A stretch of DNA of 64,000 nt from Prorocentrum cordatum (taxonomy: Eukaryota; Sar; Dinophyceae; Prorocentrales; Prorocentraceae): contig CAUYUJ010010402.1 of the NCBI GenBank assembly GCA_963575745.1, positions 202,275-266,274 of the forward strand, written 5' to 3'. A model generated the notes under the pieces. It was given only the letters and a program-made list of their open reading frames with translations. It did no database searches and was not told where the DNA came from. The translations under genes and the position numbers were made by a program. Shown here in pieces: positions 19,413-30,914 of the stretch (its first letter is position 1; the number at the start of each line of letters is the position of its first letter).

Positions 19413-21665
19413 TTCCAGCGAAGGCCCCAGTGGCTTCGCTCCCATGCGCCCGCCGCACCCACTTCGGCACACCCCTCACACGTTTCGTGGCCCCATAGGG
19501 AGCTCCACCGAAGGCCCCAGTGGCTGCGCTCCATGCGCCACCGCACATTTGGCACACACGCTTCGTGCCCCGCTCCAGCGAAGGCCCCATGCGCTCCCCT
19601 GCGCCCAACCGCACAGATTTCGGCACACCCCTCACACGCTTCGTGGCCCCATAGGGAGCTCCAGCGAAGGCCCCAGTGGCTGCGCTCCCATGCGCCCACC
19701 GCACCCATTTCTGCACACCCCTCACACGTTCCGTGGCCCCATAGGGAGCTCCACCGAAGGCCCCAGTGGTTGCGCTCCCATGCGCCCACCGCACCCATTT
19801 CTGCACACTCCTCACACGTTTCGTGGCCCCATAGGGAGCTCCAGCGAAGGCCCCAGTGGCTGCGCTCCCATGCGCCCGCCGCACCCATTTCTGCACACCC
19901 CATCATACGTTTCGTGGCCACATAGGGAGCTCCAGCGAAGGCCTCAGTGGCTGCGCTCCCATGCGCCCACCGCGCCCACTTCGGCACACCCCTCACACGT
20001 TTCGTGGCCCCATAGAGAGCTCCACCGAAGGCCCCAGTGGCTGCGCTCCCATGCGCCCACCGCGCCAATTTCGGCACACCCCTCACACGCTTCGTGGCCC
20101 CATAGGGAGCTCCAGCGAAGGCCCCAGTGGCTGCGCTCCCATGCGCCCACCGCACAGATTTCGGCACACCCCTCACACGTTTCGTGGCCCCATAGGGAGC
20201 TCCACCGAAGGCCCCAGTGGCTGCGCTCCCATGCGCCCACCGCGCCCATTTCTGCACACCCCTCACACGTTTCGTGGCCCCATGGGGAGCTCCAGCGAAG
20301 GCCCCAGTGGCTGCGCTCCCATGCGCACACCGCACCCATTTCGGCACACCCCCTCACGCGTTTCGTGCGCCCCATAGGAGCTCCGCGAAGGCCCCCGGTG
20401 GCTGCGCCCCATTGGGCCCACCGCGCAGATTGGCACACCCCTCACACGTTTCGTGGCCCCATATGGAGCTCCAGCGAAGGCCCCAGTGGCTGCGCTCCCA
20501 TGCGCCCACCGCGCCCATTTCGGCACACCCCTCACACGTTTCGTGGCCCCATAGGGAGCTCCAGCGAAGGCCCCAGCGGCTGCGCTCCCATGCGCCCACC
20601 GCACTCATTTCGGCACACCCCTCATACGCTTCGTGGCCCCATAGGGAGCCCCAGCGAAGGCCCCAGTGGCTGCGCCCTCATGCGCCCACCGTACAGATTT
20701 CGGCACACCCCTCATACGCTTCGTGGCCCCATAGGGAGCTCCAGCGAAGGCCCCAGTGGCTGCGCTCCCATGCGCCCACCGCACAGATTTCTGCACACCC
20801 CTCACACGTTCCGTGGCCCCATAGGGAGCTCCAGCGAAGGCCCCAGTGGCTGCGCTCCCATGCGCCCACCGCACACATTTCGGCACACCCCATCACACGT
20901 TTCGTGGCCCACGAGGGGGCTCCCAACGAAGGCCCCAGTGATGCGACGAAGGCGTCGCCCACCGCAAACCCATTTCTGCACACCCCATATACGTTTTCGT
21001 GGCCACATAGGGAGCGTCCAGCGAAGGCCCCCAGTGGCTTTATCTTTTCTGGTGTCTTTTGTTATATGCGCTTGTTGTGTTTTTGTTGTTTTTTGTCTTT
21101 ATTCTGCTCACTTTTGCTGTTTACATGCGCTTCACATGCGCCCCCCGCCCAATTCGGACACCCTCACACATTTCGTGGACCATAGGGAGCTCCACCGAAC
21201 GGCCCCAGTGGCTGCGCTCCCATGCGCCCACCGCACTCATTTCGGCACACCCCTCACACGTTTCGTGGCCCCATAGGGAGCTCCAGCGAAGGTCCCAGTG
21301 GCTGTGCTCCCATGCGCCCACCGCACAGATTTCGGCACACCCCTCACACGTTTCGTGGCCCCATAGGGAGTTCCACCGAAGGCCCCAGTGGCTGCGCTCC
21401 CATGCGCCGACCGCACCCATTTCTGCACACCCCTCACACGTTTCGTGGCCCCATAGGGAGCTCCAGCGAAGGCCTCAGTGCTGCCGCCCGCATGCGTCCC
21501 CCACATTCATGTCGGCACACCCCTCACACGCTTCGTGGCCCCATCGGGAGCTCCACCGAAGGTCTCAGTGCTGCCGCCCGCATGCGCCCCCCGCACTCAT
21601 TTCGGCGCACCCTCACATGTTTCGGAATCCCATGGGGAGCTCCACCGAATGCCCCAGTGCTGCCG
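19413..21665 (-). repeat. 90-bp satellite, array 2 (about 25 copies)
   Basis: Reverse orientation of arrays 1 and 3. Most units read GGAGCTCCAGCGAAGGCCCC, AGTGGCTGCGCTCCCATGCG, CACACCCCTCACACG and TTTCGTGGCCCC. The last two or three units (from about 21470) belong to the GTGCTGCCGCCCGCATGCG subfamily that makes up array 3. A T-rich block of about 100 bp interrupts the array at 21035-21140. Because 90 is a multiple of three, frames up to 610 codons stay open on both strands. Confidence 0.9.
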
Positions 21666-21667
21666 CC

Positions 21668-22375
21668 CGCATGCGCTGGCACGGTTTGGATCCTCGAGCT
21701 GCGCTGGCACGGCGTGGATCCTCGAGCTGCGGTGGCACGGTTTTGGTCCACGAGCTGCGCTGGCACGGTTTGGATCCACGAGATGCGTTGTCACGGTTTG
21801 GATCCACCAGCTGCGTTGGCACGGTTTGAACCCTCGAGCTGCGCTGGCACGGTTTGGATCCACGAGCTGCGCTGCTATTATATGGTTTTTTTTTGTTGTG
21901 TTTTTTCTGTTGCGATGTTTCAGTGTTTGTTTTATGTTCTATTTTTGGTCTTGTTTGTTTGGCAAACGGTTTGGATTCACGAGCTGCGCTGGCACGGTGT
22001 GGATCCTCGAGCTGCGCTGGCACGGTTTTGTTCCACGAGCTGCGCTGGCACGGTTTTGATCCACGAGCTGCGTTGGCACGGTTTGGATCCTCGAGCTGCG
22101 CTGGCACGGTTTGGATCCTCGAGTTGCGTTGGCACGGTGTGGATCTTCGAGCTGCGCTGGCACGGTTTGGATCCACGAGCTGCGCTGGCACGGTGTGGAT
22201 CCTCGAGTTGCGTTGGCACGGTTTGGATCCACGAGCTGCGCTGGCACGGTGTGGAACCTCGAGCTGCGCTGGCACGGTTTGGATCCACGAGTTGCGCTGG
22301 CACGGTTTGGATCCTCGAGCTGCGCTGGCACGTTTGAGATCCACGAGTTGCGCTGGCACGGTTTGGATCCACGGG
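21668..22375. repeat. 28-bp satellite, array 1
   Basis: Units read GAGCTGCGCTGGCACGGT plus TTGGATCCAC or TTGGATCCTC. About 22 copies, interrupted by an 85-bp T-rich insert at 21880-21965. Three turns of 28 equal 84 bp, so each frame stays open as a 28-residue peptide repeat. Array 2 is at 25955-26695. Confidence 0.9.
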
Positions 22376-22828
22376 GGTGCGGAGGAGGCGAGAAGGTGGA
22401 TGGATGGCGGCAAGAGGACGAGATGATTATGATTGTCTGATGCCTTGTCGCTCGCCGTGCGATGGCAAACGCTGCGGCACCGTAGCTGCGAACGCTTCAC
22501 AGCCTGAGTAAAAAATACTCGCCAACGTAGCTGCGAACGCTTCGCAGCTTGAGTTCAACACATCTCAGAGCAGTAGCTGTGAACTTTGCACAGCCTGAGT
22601 TAAACACAACCACGTGTCAGCGTAGCCGTGAACGCTCCACAGCCTGAGTTAAACAATAATTCTCCACAGTAGCTGTGAACGCTTCACAGCCTGAGTTGAA
22701 AAGCAACGTGCCTTCGGATATGTGAACGATTTGACGCCCCCTCTTCCTCATCTTCATCCTCATTCCTCCTTGAGTTAAACAATAACTCGCCATGGTATCT
22801 GTGAACGCTTCACAGCCTGAGCTAAAAA
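22368..22828. repeat. Duplicated block 1: GGATGGATGGCGG segment plus CTGTGAACGCTTCACAG repeats
   Basis: Begins GGATCCACGGGGGTGCGGAG, continues through GATGATTATGATTGTC and then six or seven units of about 46-60 bp. Each unit has a hairpin GCTGTGAACGCTTCACAGC followed by CTGAGTTAAACA. The whole block is about 95% identical to 26686-27143. It ends about 20 bp past the stop codon of the minus-strand gene at 22850. Confidence 0.85.
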
Positions 22829-22849
22829 GGCAACGTGCCGTCGGGCGTC

Positions 22850-23497
22850 CTACTTCGGATCCTCCGCGCCCTTGTCGACCTCCAGCCAGCTGGAAGCCGA
22901 GCCGCCTGCAGGATCTTCCTGCACAGACGCCAGTGGCGAGACGGGGATCTTGATGTTCGAGGTGCCAGCGCTGGTCGAGTTGTGCCCCATGACGTGGCAC
23001 ATCTTGTAGCCACTCTGCCAGCCGTCGTCGTAGCCGCTCTTGTAGCCACACTCCCAGCTGTCGTCGTAGTTGTAGGCCTTCGTGTAGTTGTCGGCCTTCG
23101 CGTAGTTGTCATTCTCGTACTGGTGCTGGCGCTCGTTCACCTCGAAGTCGCACTGGCGCAGGCCGCTCTCGAGGCCCGCGTCGACGTAGAGGCCCCACTT
23201 CTCGTTCACGAACCACTCCTGGTCCAACTCGCCGTCCCAGGTCTTCGGGGGCCTGTTCGTCAGCTCGCATCGGTACAGCTTCACCTGGGTCTCGGGGACG
23301 TAGTTGCCCAGGATGTCCTGGATGAGCTCAGCCTTGCAGTCCTTGAGCTTAGGGAACTGCGGCCACGGGTCGTCGCCCGAGATCGGCACGTAGAGCGGCA
23401 CCCACATGTCAAGGTGCGACAAGTAGAACCAGCATTTCATCCTCGTCTCCCTGTTGATCATAAGGTAGTGCACGCCGTGGTGCGGGCCAGTCGCCAT
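22850..23497 (-). CDS. Uncharacterised 215-aa Tyr/Asp-rich protein
   Basis: Starts at ATG 23497 (MATGPHHGVHYLMINRETR), the first ATG after a spliced-leader relic at 23601-23617, and ends with a real stop after EVDKGAEDPK. The N-terminal half is ordinary globular sequence (CWFYLSHLDMWVPLYVP, DILGNYVPETQVKLYRCELT). The C-terminal half is rich in Tyr, Asp and Asn with short repeats such as ECGYKSGYDDGWQSGYK. The 5' leader is a GGCCAACCCGAC-type repeat that would read as NPT-rich peptide if translation began upstream. No domain recognised. Apparently a single exon, as expected of a retroposed gene. The satellite block starting just past the stop may form its 3' untranslated region. Confidence 0.7.
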   Translation of the reverse strand: MATGPHHGVHYLMINRETRMKCWFYLSHLDMWVPLYVPISGDDPWPQFPKLKDCKAELIQDILGNYVPETQVKLYRCELTNRPPKTWDGELDQEWFVNEKWGLYVDAGLESGLRQCDFEVNERQHQYENDNYAKADNYTKAYNYDDSWECGYKSGYDDGWQSGYKMCHVMGHNSTSAGTSNIKIPVSPLASVQEDPAGGSASSWLEVDKGAEDPK

Positions 23498-23600
23498 CGG
23501 GTTCAGCGTCGGGTTGGGCGTCGGGATGGCCGTCGGGTTCGGCGTCGGGTTGGCCGTCGGGTTGGCCGTCGGCGACGGCGCGGGCGGTGGCGCCCGAAAA

Positions 23601-23617
23601 CTTGAGCCAGAATGTCT
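23601..23617 (-). other. Relict dinoflagellate spliced leader
   Basis: On the minus strand AGACATTCTGGCTCAAG matches the leader's last 17 nt, AGCCATTTTGGCTCAAG, at 15 positions. It lies 104 nt upstream of ATG 23497. Its CAAG end would still serve as a trans-splice acceptor. Confidence 0.75.
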
Positions 23618-23639
23618 GTATACCGCGTGGGAGCCTCTT

Positions 23640-23850
23640 GGGGGCCTCTTGGGCATTCTTAGGCCATCTTGGAGCCATCTTGGAGGCTTCGTGGACGAAC
23701 TAGAAGGCATCTTGGACTCTCTCGGGCCATATTGGGCGCCATCTTGGACCATCTTGGGCGGACTCGGAGGCCAGCTTGGAGGCCATCTTGGGCCAACGTA
23801 GCCATCTTGGGGGCCATCTTGGGCCGTCTTGAGCCGTCATTCCCATATGT
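23640..23850. repeat. Degenerate GGCCATCTTGGAG repeats
   Basis: GGCCATCTTGGAGCCATC words; the reverse complement matches the CCAAGATGGCC family at 3840, 6530 and 43440. Confidence 0.65.
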
Positions 23851-23874
23851 CGCTCGGCGAGCTCCGCCCCTGCG

Positions 23875-24985
23875 AGATCCCTGTGAGGCCACGAAACGTG
23901 CGAGGGGTGCGCCGAAATCGGTGTGGACGCATGCGGGCGGCGACACTGGTGCTTTCGGTGGAGCTCCCTATACAGCCACGAAACGTGTGAGGGGTGTGCC
24001 AAAATGAGCGCGGGGGATGCATGCGGGCGGCAGCACTGAGGCCTTCGGTTGAGCTCCCGATGGGGCCACGAAACGTGTGAGGGGTGTGCCGAACTGGGTG
24101 TGGGGGACGCATGCGGGCGGCAACACTGGGACCTTCGGTGGAGCCCCCTGTGGGGCAACGAAACGTGTGAGGGGTGTACCGAAATGGGTGTGGGGGGCGC
24201 ACGCGGGCGGCAGCACTGGGGCCTTCGGTGGAACTCCCCATGGGGCCACGAAACGTGTGAGGGGTGTGCCAAAATGGGCGTGTGGGACGCATGCGGGCGG
24301 CAGCACTGGGGCATTCGGTGGAGCTCCCGATGGGGCCACGAACGTCTCAGGGGTGTGCCAAAATGGGTGTGGGGGCCGCATGCGGGCGGCTGCCCTGGAG
24401 CTTTCGATGGAGCTCCCTGTGGGGCCACGAAACGTGTGAGGGGTGTGCCAAAATGGGTGTGGGGGACGCATGCGGGCGGCAGCACTGGGACCTTCGGTGG
24501 AACTCCTCATGAGGCCACGAAACGTGTGAGGGGTGTGCCGAAATGAGTGTGGGGGGCGCATGCGGGCGGCAGCACTGGGGCCTTCGGTGGAGCTCCCCAT
24601 GTGATTCCGAAACGTGTGAGGGTGCGCCGAAATGAGTGCGGGGGACGCATGCGGGCGGCAGCACTGAGACCTTCGGTGGAGCCCCCGATGGGGCCACGAA
24701 GCGTGTGAGGGGTGCGCCGAAATGAATGTGGGGGACGCGTGCGGGCGGCAGCACTGGGGCATTCGGTGGAGCTCCCTGTGGGGCCACGAAACGTGTGAGG
24801 GGTGTGCCAAAATGTGTGTGGGGGCCGCATGCGGGCGGCTGCCTTGGTGCCTTCGGTGGAACTCCTCATGGGGCCACGAAACGTGTGAGGGGTGTGCCAA
24901 AATGGGCGTGTGGGACGCATGCGGGCGGCAGCACTGGGGCCTTCGGTGGAGCTCCCCATGGGACTCCGAAAGGTGTGAGGAGTGA
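23875..24985 (+). repeat. 90-bp satellite, array 3 (about 12 copies)
   Basis: Units contain CACGAAACGTGTGAGGGG, TGTGCCAAAATGGG and GACGCATGCGGGCGGCAGCA, then CTTCGGTGGAGCTCC. This GCGGGCGGCAGCAC subfamily differs consistently from most of array 2. Confidence 0.9.
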
Positions 24986-25215
24986 TGGTGGTGATGACAG
25001 CGATGATGGTGATGATGATGGTGATGATGATGATGATGGCGATGATGGTGTTGATGACGATCATGAGGATTATGGCGATGATGGTGATGACGGTGATGAT
25101 GACGACGATGATGGTGATGACGATTATGATTGCGGGAGGATGGAGATGGAAGAAGAGGAGGAGGAGGAGGAGGAGGAGGAGGAGGAGGAGGAGGAGGAGG
25201 AGAGGAGGAGGAGTG
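24985..25215. repeat. (GAT)n and (GGA)n microsatellites
   Basis: GATGATGGT tract followed by GAGGAG from about 25145. 25216-25690 after it is non-repetitive, with a small GGAAGCAAAATATGG-duplication at 25450-25505 and no recognisable gene. Confidence 0.85.
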
Positions 25216-25689
25216 ACGCGGCGCGCTGTCTCTTCAAAACGAGGACCCAACGCCTCTGACCCATTACCCAGGCACGGTGGCGGATTTGGCCGAAGGCCAT
25301 TAGATAACACGTGGTCCTGCATGGGCCACAACAATGATCTGCCTTGCCGTATATGTGGGTAAGCTACAGTGGTGAATTCTGCGGCGATGAAAGCGGTACC
25401 CACTGCAAACGCTGTAGGAGATCTCGAGAAACCTCGGTGGGAGATTTCGGGAAGCAAAATATGGCGGAGCATAATAGGAGACCTCTGGAAGCAAAATATG
25501 GTGGGGCTCTGCTTTTCCTTTTAAACCTTCACGTGCCTGATGTTCCCTAGCTGTTGGGGCGGCCCTGGAGCGCGTTGAGGCAGGGTCGGTGGTATCTTGG
25601 AGAACCTCTATTAAAGCTGTGATCGAGGCTATCTCGTGCTCTCTCATGGTGCCCCCCCTGAACCCGCCTTGGGACATGTCAGGTTTTCA

Positions 25690-25955
25690 AGAGCCCTCCA
25701 GGGGAGGAGGAGGAGGAAGAGGAGGAGGAGGAGGATGGGGGAGGAGGAGGAGGAATGGGGGGGAGGCGGAGACAGAAGGGGGGAGGAGGAGGACGGATGA
25801 AGGGGCGGAAGGGGGATTGGAGGAGGGGGATAACGAAGAGGGCGTTACGATGGGAAGAGGGGGAAGGGGACGAGGAGGAGGGGGAGACGGACGGGGAAGA
25901 TGAGGAGGAGGACGATGGGGAGTACGAAAACGAGGAGGAGGAGGAGGGAGGTGCA
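25690..25955. repeat. (GGA)n purine tract
   Basis: GGAGGAGGA and GGGGGA words leading directly into the second 28-bp array. Confidence 0.85.
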
Positions 25956-26695
25956 CTGGCACGGTTTGGATCCACGAGCTGCGATGGCACGGTTTGGATC
26001 CTCGAGCTGCGCTGGCACGGTGTGGACCCTCGAGTTGCGGTGGCACGGTCTGGATCCATGAGCTGCGCTGGCACGGTTTGGATCCTCGAGCTGCGCTGGC
26101 ACGGCGTGGATCCTCGAGCTGCGCTGGCACGGTTTTGATCCACGAGCTGCGCTGGCACGGCTTGGATCCACGAGATGCGTTGTCACGGTTTGGATCCACG
26201 AGCTGCGTTGGCACGGTTTGAATCCTCGAGCTGCGCTGGCACGGCTGGATCCACGTAGCGCGCTGGCTATCGGTTTGGATCCACGAGCTGCTGCTGCACG
26301 GTGTGGATCTCGAGCAAATTCAGCGCGTCGGTTTTGATCCCGAGTGGGCGAAGAGGTTGTCTTTGATCCTGACGAGCCACGAGCTGCGCTGGCACGGTTT
26401 GGATCCACGAGCTGCGCTGGCACGGTTTGGATCCTCGAGCTGCGCTGGCACGGTTTGGATCCACGAGCTGCGCTGGCACGGTTTGGATCCACGAGCTGCG
26501 CTGGCACGGTGTGGATCCTCGAGCTGCGCTGGCACGGTTTGGATCCACGAGCTGCGCTGGCACGGTGTGGATCCTCGAGCTGCGCTGGCACGGTTTGGAT
26601 CCACGAGCTGCGCTGGCACGGTTTGGATCCTCGAGTTGCGCTGGCACGGTTGAGATCCACGAGCTGCGCTGGCACGGTTTGGATCCACGGGGGTG
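25955..26695. repeat. 28-bp satellite, array 2
   Basis: About 26 copies of the GAGCTGCGCTGGCACGGT unit, with a disordered stretch at about 26245-26380. From about 26375 it is nearly identical to the end of array 1. Confidence 0.9.
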
Positions 26696-27230
26696 CGGAG
26701 GAGGCGAGAAGGTGGATGGATGGCGGCAAGAGGACGGGATGATTATGATTGTCAGGATGCCTTGTCGCTCGCCGTGCGATGGCAAACGCTGCGGCACCGT
26801 AGCTGCGAACGCTTCGCAGCCTGAGTAGAAACAATACTCGCCAACGTAGCTGCGAACGCTTCGCAGCCTGAGTTCAACACATCTCAGAGCAGTAGCTGTG
26901 AACGCTTCACAGCCTGAGTTAAAAAAAACCACGTGTCAGCGTAGCCGTGAACGCTCCACAGCCTGAGTTAAACAATAACTCTCCACAGTAGTTGTGAACG
27001 CTTCACAGCCTGAGTTAAAAAGCAACGTGCCATCATAGATGTGAACGGTTTGACGCCCCCTCTTCCTCATCTTCATCCTCATTCCTCCTTGAGTTAAACA
27101 ATAACTCGCCATGGTATCTGTGAGCGCTTCACAGCCTGAGTAAAACACACGTGCCGACGTAGCTGTGAACGATCCACAGCCTGAGTTAAACAATAACTCG
27201 CCACGAGAGCTGTGAACGATTCACTGTAGA
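26686..27230. repeat. Duplicated block 2: hairpin CTGTGAACGCTTCACAG repeats
   Basis: Copy of 22368-22828, extended by about two further hairpin units. It ends about 35 bp past the stop codon of the gene at 27265, just as block 1 abuts the gene at 22850. Confidence 0.85.
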
Positions 27231-27264
27231 ACACATGTGTCCGCCTGAACTCGAAACATCATGA

Positions 27265-28169
27265 TCACCGAATGCGCTGCCTCTTGGCGCTGTCCTTCAC
27301 TGCGTTCAACGAGGGGTACTTCGGCGCGCTGCTGGGGCGGAAGAAAGCCAAGCGCGCCCCCTCTGCGATCACCCTAGACGTCTTGAGCACCAAGATGTCG
27401 TACTGGCCACTGTGCCAATGGTCCCCTGGAATGTTGACCGTCCTGACCTCGAGCTCACAATTCGCTGCCGAAGGGTCTGTGGTAGACTCGACGTACCAGA
27501 ACGGTGCGATGAATTGAGATGCCAAGTTCTCGGCGCTACTGCCTTTCTTGAAGATGGGATTCGCGACGAACTTGAGATCGATTGCCCCGTCGTCGGCAAA
27601 GGCGCAGAGATCGACCGAGTTCTTCGGCCGCTTGTCCTTGCGCCTCAGCCAGACTACCTGGGGAGTGACAGGAACCAGCGTGAGCGAACCCTTGTCCAAG
27701 CGGGCCTTGGCAATCACGGCGCGCATCGGCGGCGGGTCCACGACAACAGAAATTTTGGACATCAAACTCGCACAATGCTTCGAATGCAAATCCATGAGTA
27801 CCAACTTCAGCTGGGAGACGACGCAAGAAATAAGAAGAAAAACGTAAGGATGAAATAAAGATAGGTGGCTAGATAAAAGGTAGGGACAGGAAGTAATAAA
27901 AGAGGGTTGGAGGGGGGGAGGGGAGGGTGATTTAATACTAATAAAACAAAATATGATCTATTATATTTTCCCCCCCCACCCACATGACATAATTATATAA
28001 TACGTAAGACACCTTTTCACGGCAAAGAGCAATGCATAAGGACATAATGCAAACACCCCGGCCTCACACCACCCAATCACCCAACCAACCGCCAGCCCCC
28101 ACCCCCCCCGCGCCCCGTCCCCCCCTTCCCCCCCTCCTCCTCACCCACCTCCACCACCCCCCTCCCTCC

Positions 28170-28204
<35 letters not shown>

Positions 28205-30196
28205 TCATCGCCTCCTCGTCCTGTCCTCGCCTTCTCCCTCTCCCTTTTCCCTCCCTCCCCCCTCCCTCCGCCTTCTCCATCTGTTTCCTCCCAAGAATCC
28301 TCCTCGTCTTCCTCCTCCTCCCCGTCCTGCTCATCCTCCTGTTCCGTTCCTCCTCCGCCCCAAGGTGGCGCGGTGGGTTTTTCAAGCGGCAGGCCGTCTT
28401 TGGCCTCTGGGCCGACAGAGCGGCCCTCGGAAGGCCCGAGGGATCCACGACCCTTTGAATTCAAAACAAATGCCACACCCACCCCCGCTGTCCGACTCGT
28501 CGCAGCCAGCCTTGACCTTGTTGAACTTAGTGTGGAAGTCCGCCGTCGCCACCTCGAGCTCGTAGTTCTCCTCGTACTCCCTCGCAGCGCCAACGCCTCG
28601 GAGGGTCACAGGCGCGAGCGAGACGCTGGTCACCTGGTAGACGAGTTCAGTCTCGATGCACGTGCACTGGGACCCGACCTCGCACCCGATGCGCAACAAC
28701 GCTTCGACCACCTCCTTCTCGCCGCAGCTTCTCGAGCTAAGCTCTGCGATGAGCCCGCCCGACGGCGACGATGAACTCGCAGCCGCCTGGGCGGGGGGCG
28801 CGGCCGACGCCCACTCCTGCGGGTACTGCGTGCCATCCCGCGCGTCGTCCCTCACCAGGCTGAGCAAGTCCTGGTAGAACGCGTAGCAGATGGCGGCCTG
28901 CGAGCTGAACTCTTTGCTCTTGTTCATCACCAGCATGACCAGCCTGATGTCCATGAGCGAGTGGACTGTCTTCAGCCTCAACTGGTCGGTAATCCTGGCG
29001 AGAACGGTATCCGACAACTCCCTGGCCTTGATCATCTGCTGGTTCGCTTGCTGCACAAGCTTGATGATCTTCGGCGACTGCATGCTGGAAATGGAAGCGC
29101 TGTCGAAAAGCTTACTCTCATCGTTGAAAGCGTGCTTGTCGGAGCACGAGACCATTGCCTTCAAGACTGCGCACCTCCACCATGCGCCCGTGGCTGGGCC
29201 AAGGTTCACATCTGCGAGCTTGCTGAAGAGAGCCGCTGAAATCTCCCTCACCACAGGGGCCCCCCGAACGAAAAACTCGAAGTCGCCAATGATGAACGGA
29301 TCCCGCAGGCCGCCGCTCCAGCTGCGAATGAATTTGACATAGTGCTTGATGTCTTCCTTCCTGTCTAGCTCAGACCGCATGGCCCTCTCCTCGACGGCGT
29401 GCCAAAACTCATCACTGTTGACCTTGGAGGCCAGCTCATCAATGTCACTCCAATCGCTGCTGAGGGACACGGCCGCGTTGTGGCACTTGTTGAGCAGAGC
29501 TGAGCAGTTGTCGCGCTTGCTGATAGCATTGGGCACGTTGTCGGCTTCGATGATGAGCCTCACGAGGTCGGGGAATGCATCCTCTACGCGCCAGTCGATG
29601 ACCAAGAAATCAACACCCTCGGAAAAGATACGAGCTGCGAAGGGATCACTCTCAGAAATGGCTGATTGAGACAACTTCCCATCGCGAGAGATGGGCGGAG
29701 CACTGGACGGACAGCCTGCCTTGGCAGCGCGAAAGCCCTGGCACGTATGATTACAAGCAAGGGCGAACACCTCCAGCGAGCCTGGCTGCACAGGAGCAAG
29801 CAAGTTGTTCTGCGCTGCAACCTCGACATTTTTGAGCTCATATGCAGTGCCTTTGCGGTTCGGTGACTTCGACACAGCAACAGCCCTGGCCATCTCGCCG
29901 AGGGACACACCGCAACGCGCGAGATTTTCCAGCTTCCTGTGGGCCTCCTGGGGGTCGCACCCAGTGTTGCTCCTGTTCCAAGGGTGGAAACCAATCGAAT
30001 CGAGAGGGCATTTTTTCTTCCGAGCCAATCCGTACGACTGAAGTTTCATATACAGCTGGTCCCTCAGGCCAACAACACCTGCATTCACTTGTTTGGATTT
30101 CGCCCTCAGCATTTCCAAGTCGGGCCTGGCGGCCTGCAGTTGCTCCTCGGCGCTAGACAATGCATACCGAGGGTCCATCTCACAAGAAACGACCAT
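27265..30196 (-). CDS. Uncharacterised 741-aa protein, two exons
   Basis: Exon 1 runs 30196-28517 from ATG in TTCACCATGG (MVVSCEMDPRYALSSAEEQ). Exon 2 runs 27810-27265 and ends at a TGA after KDSAKRQRIR. The donor AACAAG|GTCAAG and acceptor TCTTGCGTCGTCTCCCAG|CTG join in phase 0 as HTKFNK-LKLVLMDLHSK, giving 560 + 181 residues. The protein is mixed helical with no motif I recognise. Notable stretches are GVDFLVIDWRVEDAFPDLVR, RDPFIIGDFEFFVRGAP and ICYAFYQDLLSLV. Codon use is visibly less GC-rich than in the 45-62 kb ORFs. A spliced-leader relic lies 42 nt upstream. Confidence 0.75.
27811..28516 (-). other. Predicted intron, 706 bp
   Basis: Begins GTCAAGGCTGG and ends in a pyrimidine-rich TTTTTCTTCTTATTTCTTGC tract before CCAG. 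It contains a C-rich (CCT/CCC)n microsatellite at 28085-28350 and an AT-rich stretch at 27840-28020. The frame stays open about 45 codons past the donor, so a retained-intron form is possible. Confidence 0.6.
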
Positions 30197-30237
30197 GGTG
30201 AAAAGAGGCCAAGTGTATCAGAGAAACTTACACATGG

Positions 30238-30261
30238 CCTGAAACGCCCAAACGGCTATGG
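30238..30261 (-). other. Relict dinoflagellate spliced leader
   Basis: On the minus strand TAGCCGTTTGGGC matches TAGCCATTTTGGC of the leader at 11 of 13 positions, preceded by CCA where the leader has CCG. It lies 42 nt upstream of ATG 30196. Confidence 0.55.
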
Positions 30262-30504
30262 GAACGGAGGAGGATTGAAGGAGAGGGGTGGGATGATTGA
30301 AGCAGGAGACATGCGTTATGAGAGAGCACACACGAACTGCAAAATATCGAACGGAATACAAGACATCGCATCATTACAAACGCGAGTGTTGCAGCAAACG
30401 GCCCAAGCACGAGTCGTGCATTTGCGGCCCAAGATTCCTCCTCAACGGCTCCAGACACGATCTTGTATGCGCACAAGCAATACGCATTGACAAATGATGG
30501 TGTC

Positions 30505-30570
30505 CTCCTCCTCCTCCTCCTCCTCCTCTCCTCCTCCTCCTCCTCCTCTTCCTCCTCCTCCTCCTCCTCG
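30505..30570. repeat. (CTC)n microsatellite
   Basis: Uniform CCT/CTC tract. The following 30571-30914 is AT-richer unique sequence without a recognised gene. Confidence 0.85.
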
Positions 30571-30914
30571 AATAACGAGAGCGTGTTTTTTTTTGTACGG
30601 GGGCAAATGTACCTATCACCTGAGGGGGCGTAGTGTGATCTGGAATACCTTGCATGCTTTTTGGAAAAAAATACAAAGGGTTTCCCTGGCAGAAGTATAG
30701 AAATCCTGGATGCGAACTTGCTTTGTATAACCCACCCAACCTGTTTACGCAGGTTTGTCGAACTACGTTTGCAACCACAAGATCATGCTACGTTACCCCT
30801 AAACTGACAAAGCAATCTCGTCGATCAGGTTCGCATGTGGTTTGGTTGGTTGCATTGGTTATGAACTCAGGATGCGCTGCTTATGACCTACTCATAACTA
30901 CTTGGTTCCTACTT

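Noticed and set aside
19444-21276. 610-codon repeat protein on the plus strand
   Set aside because: A product of the 90-bp satellite, which is open on both strands; units show no codon-like pattern of substitutions.
21668-27230. CRISPR array
   Set aside because: The 28-bp and 46-60-bp repeats are head-to-tail with no unique spacers, and there are no cas genes.
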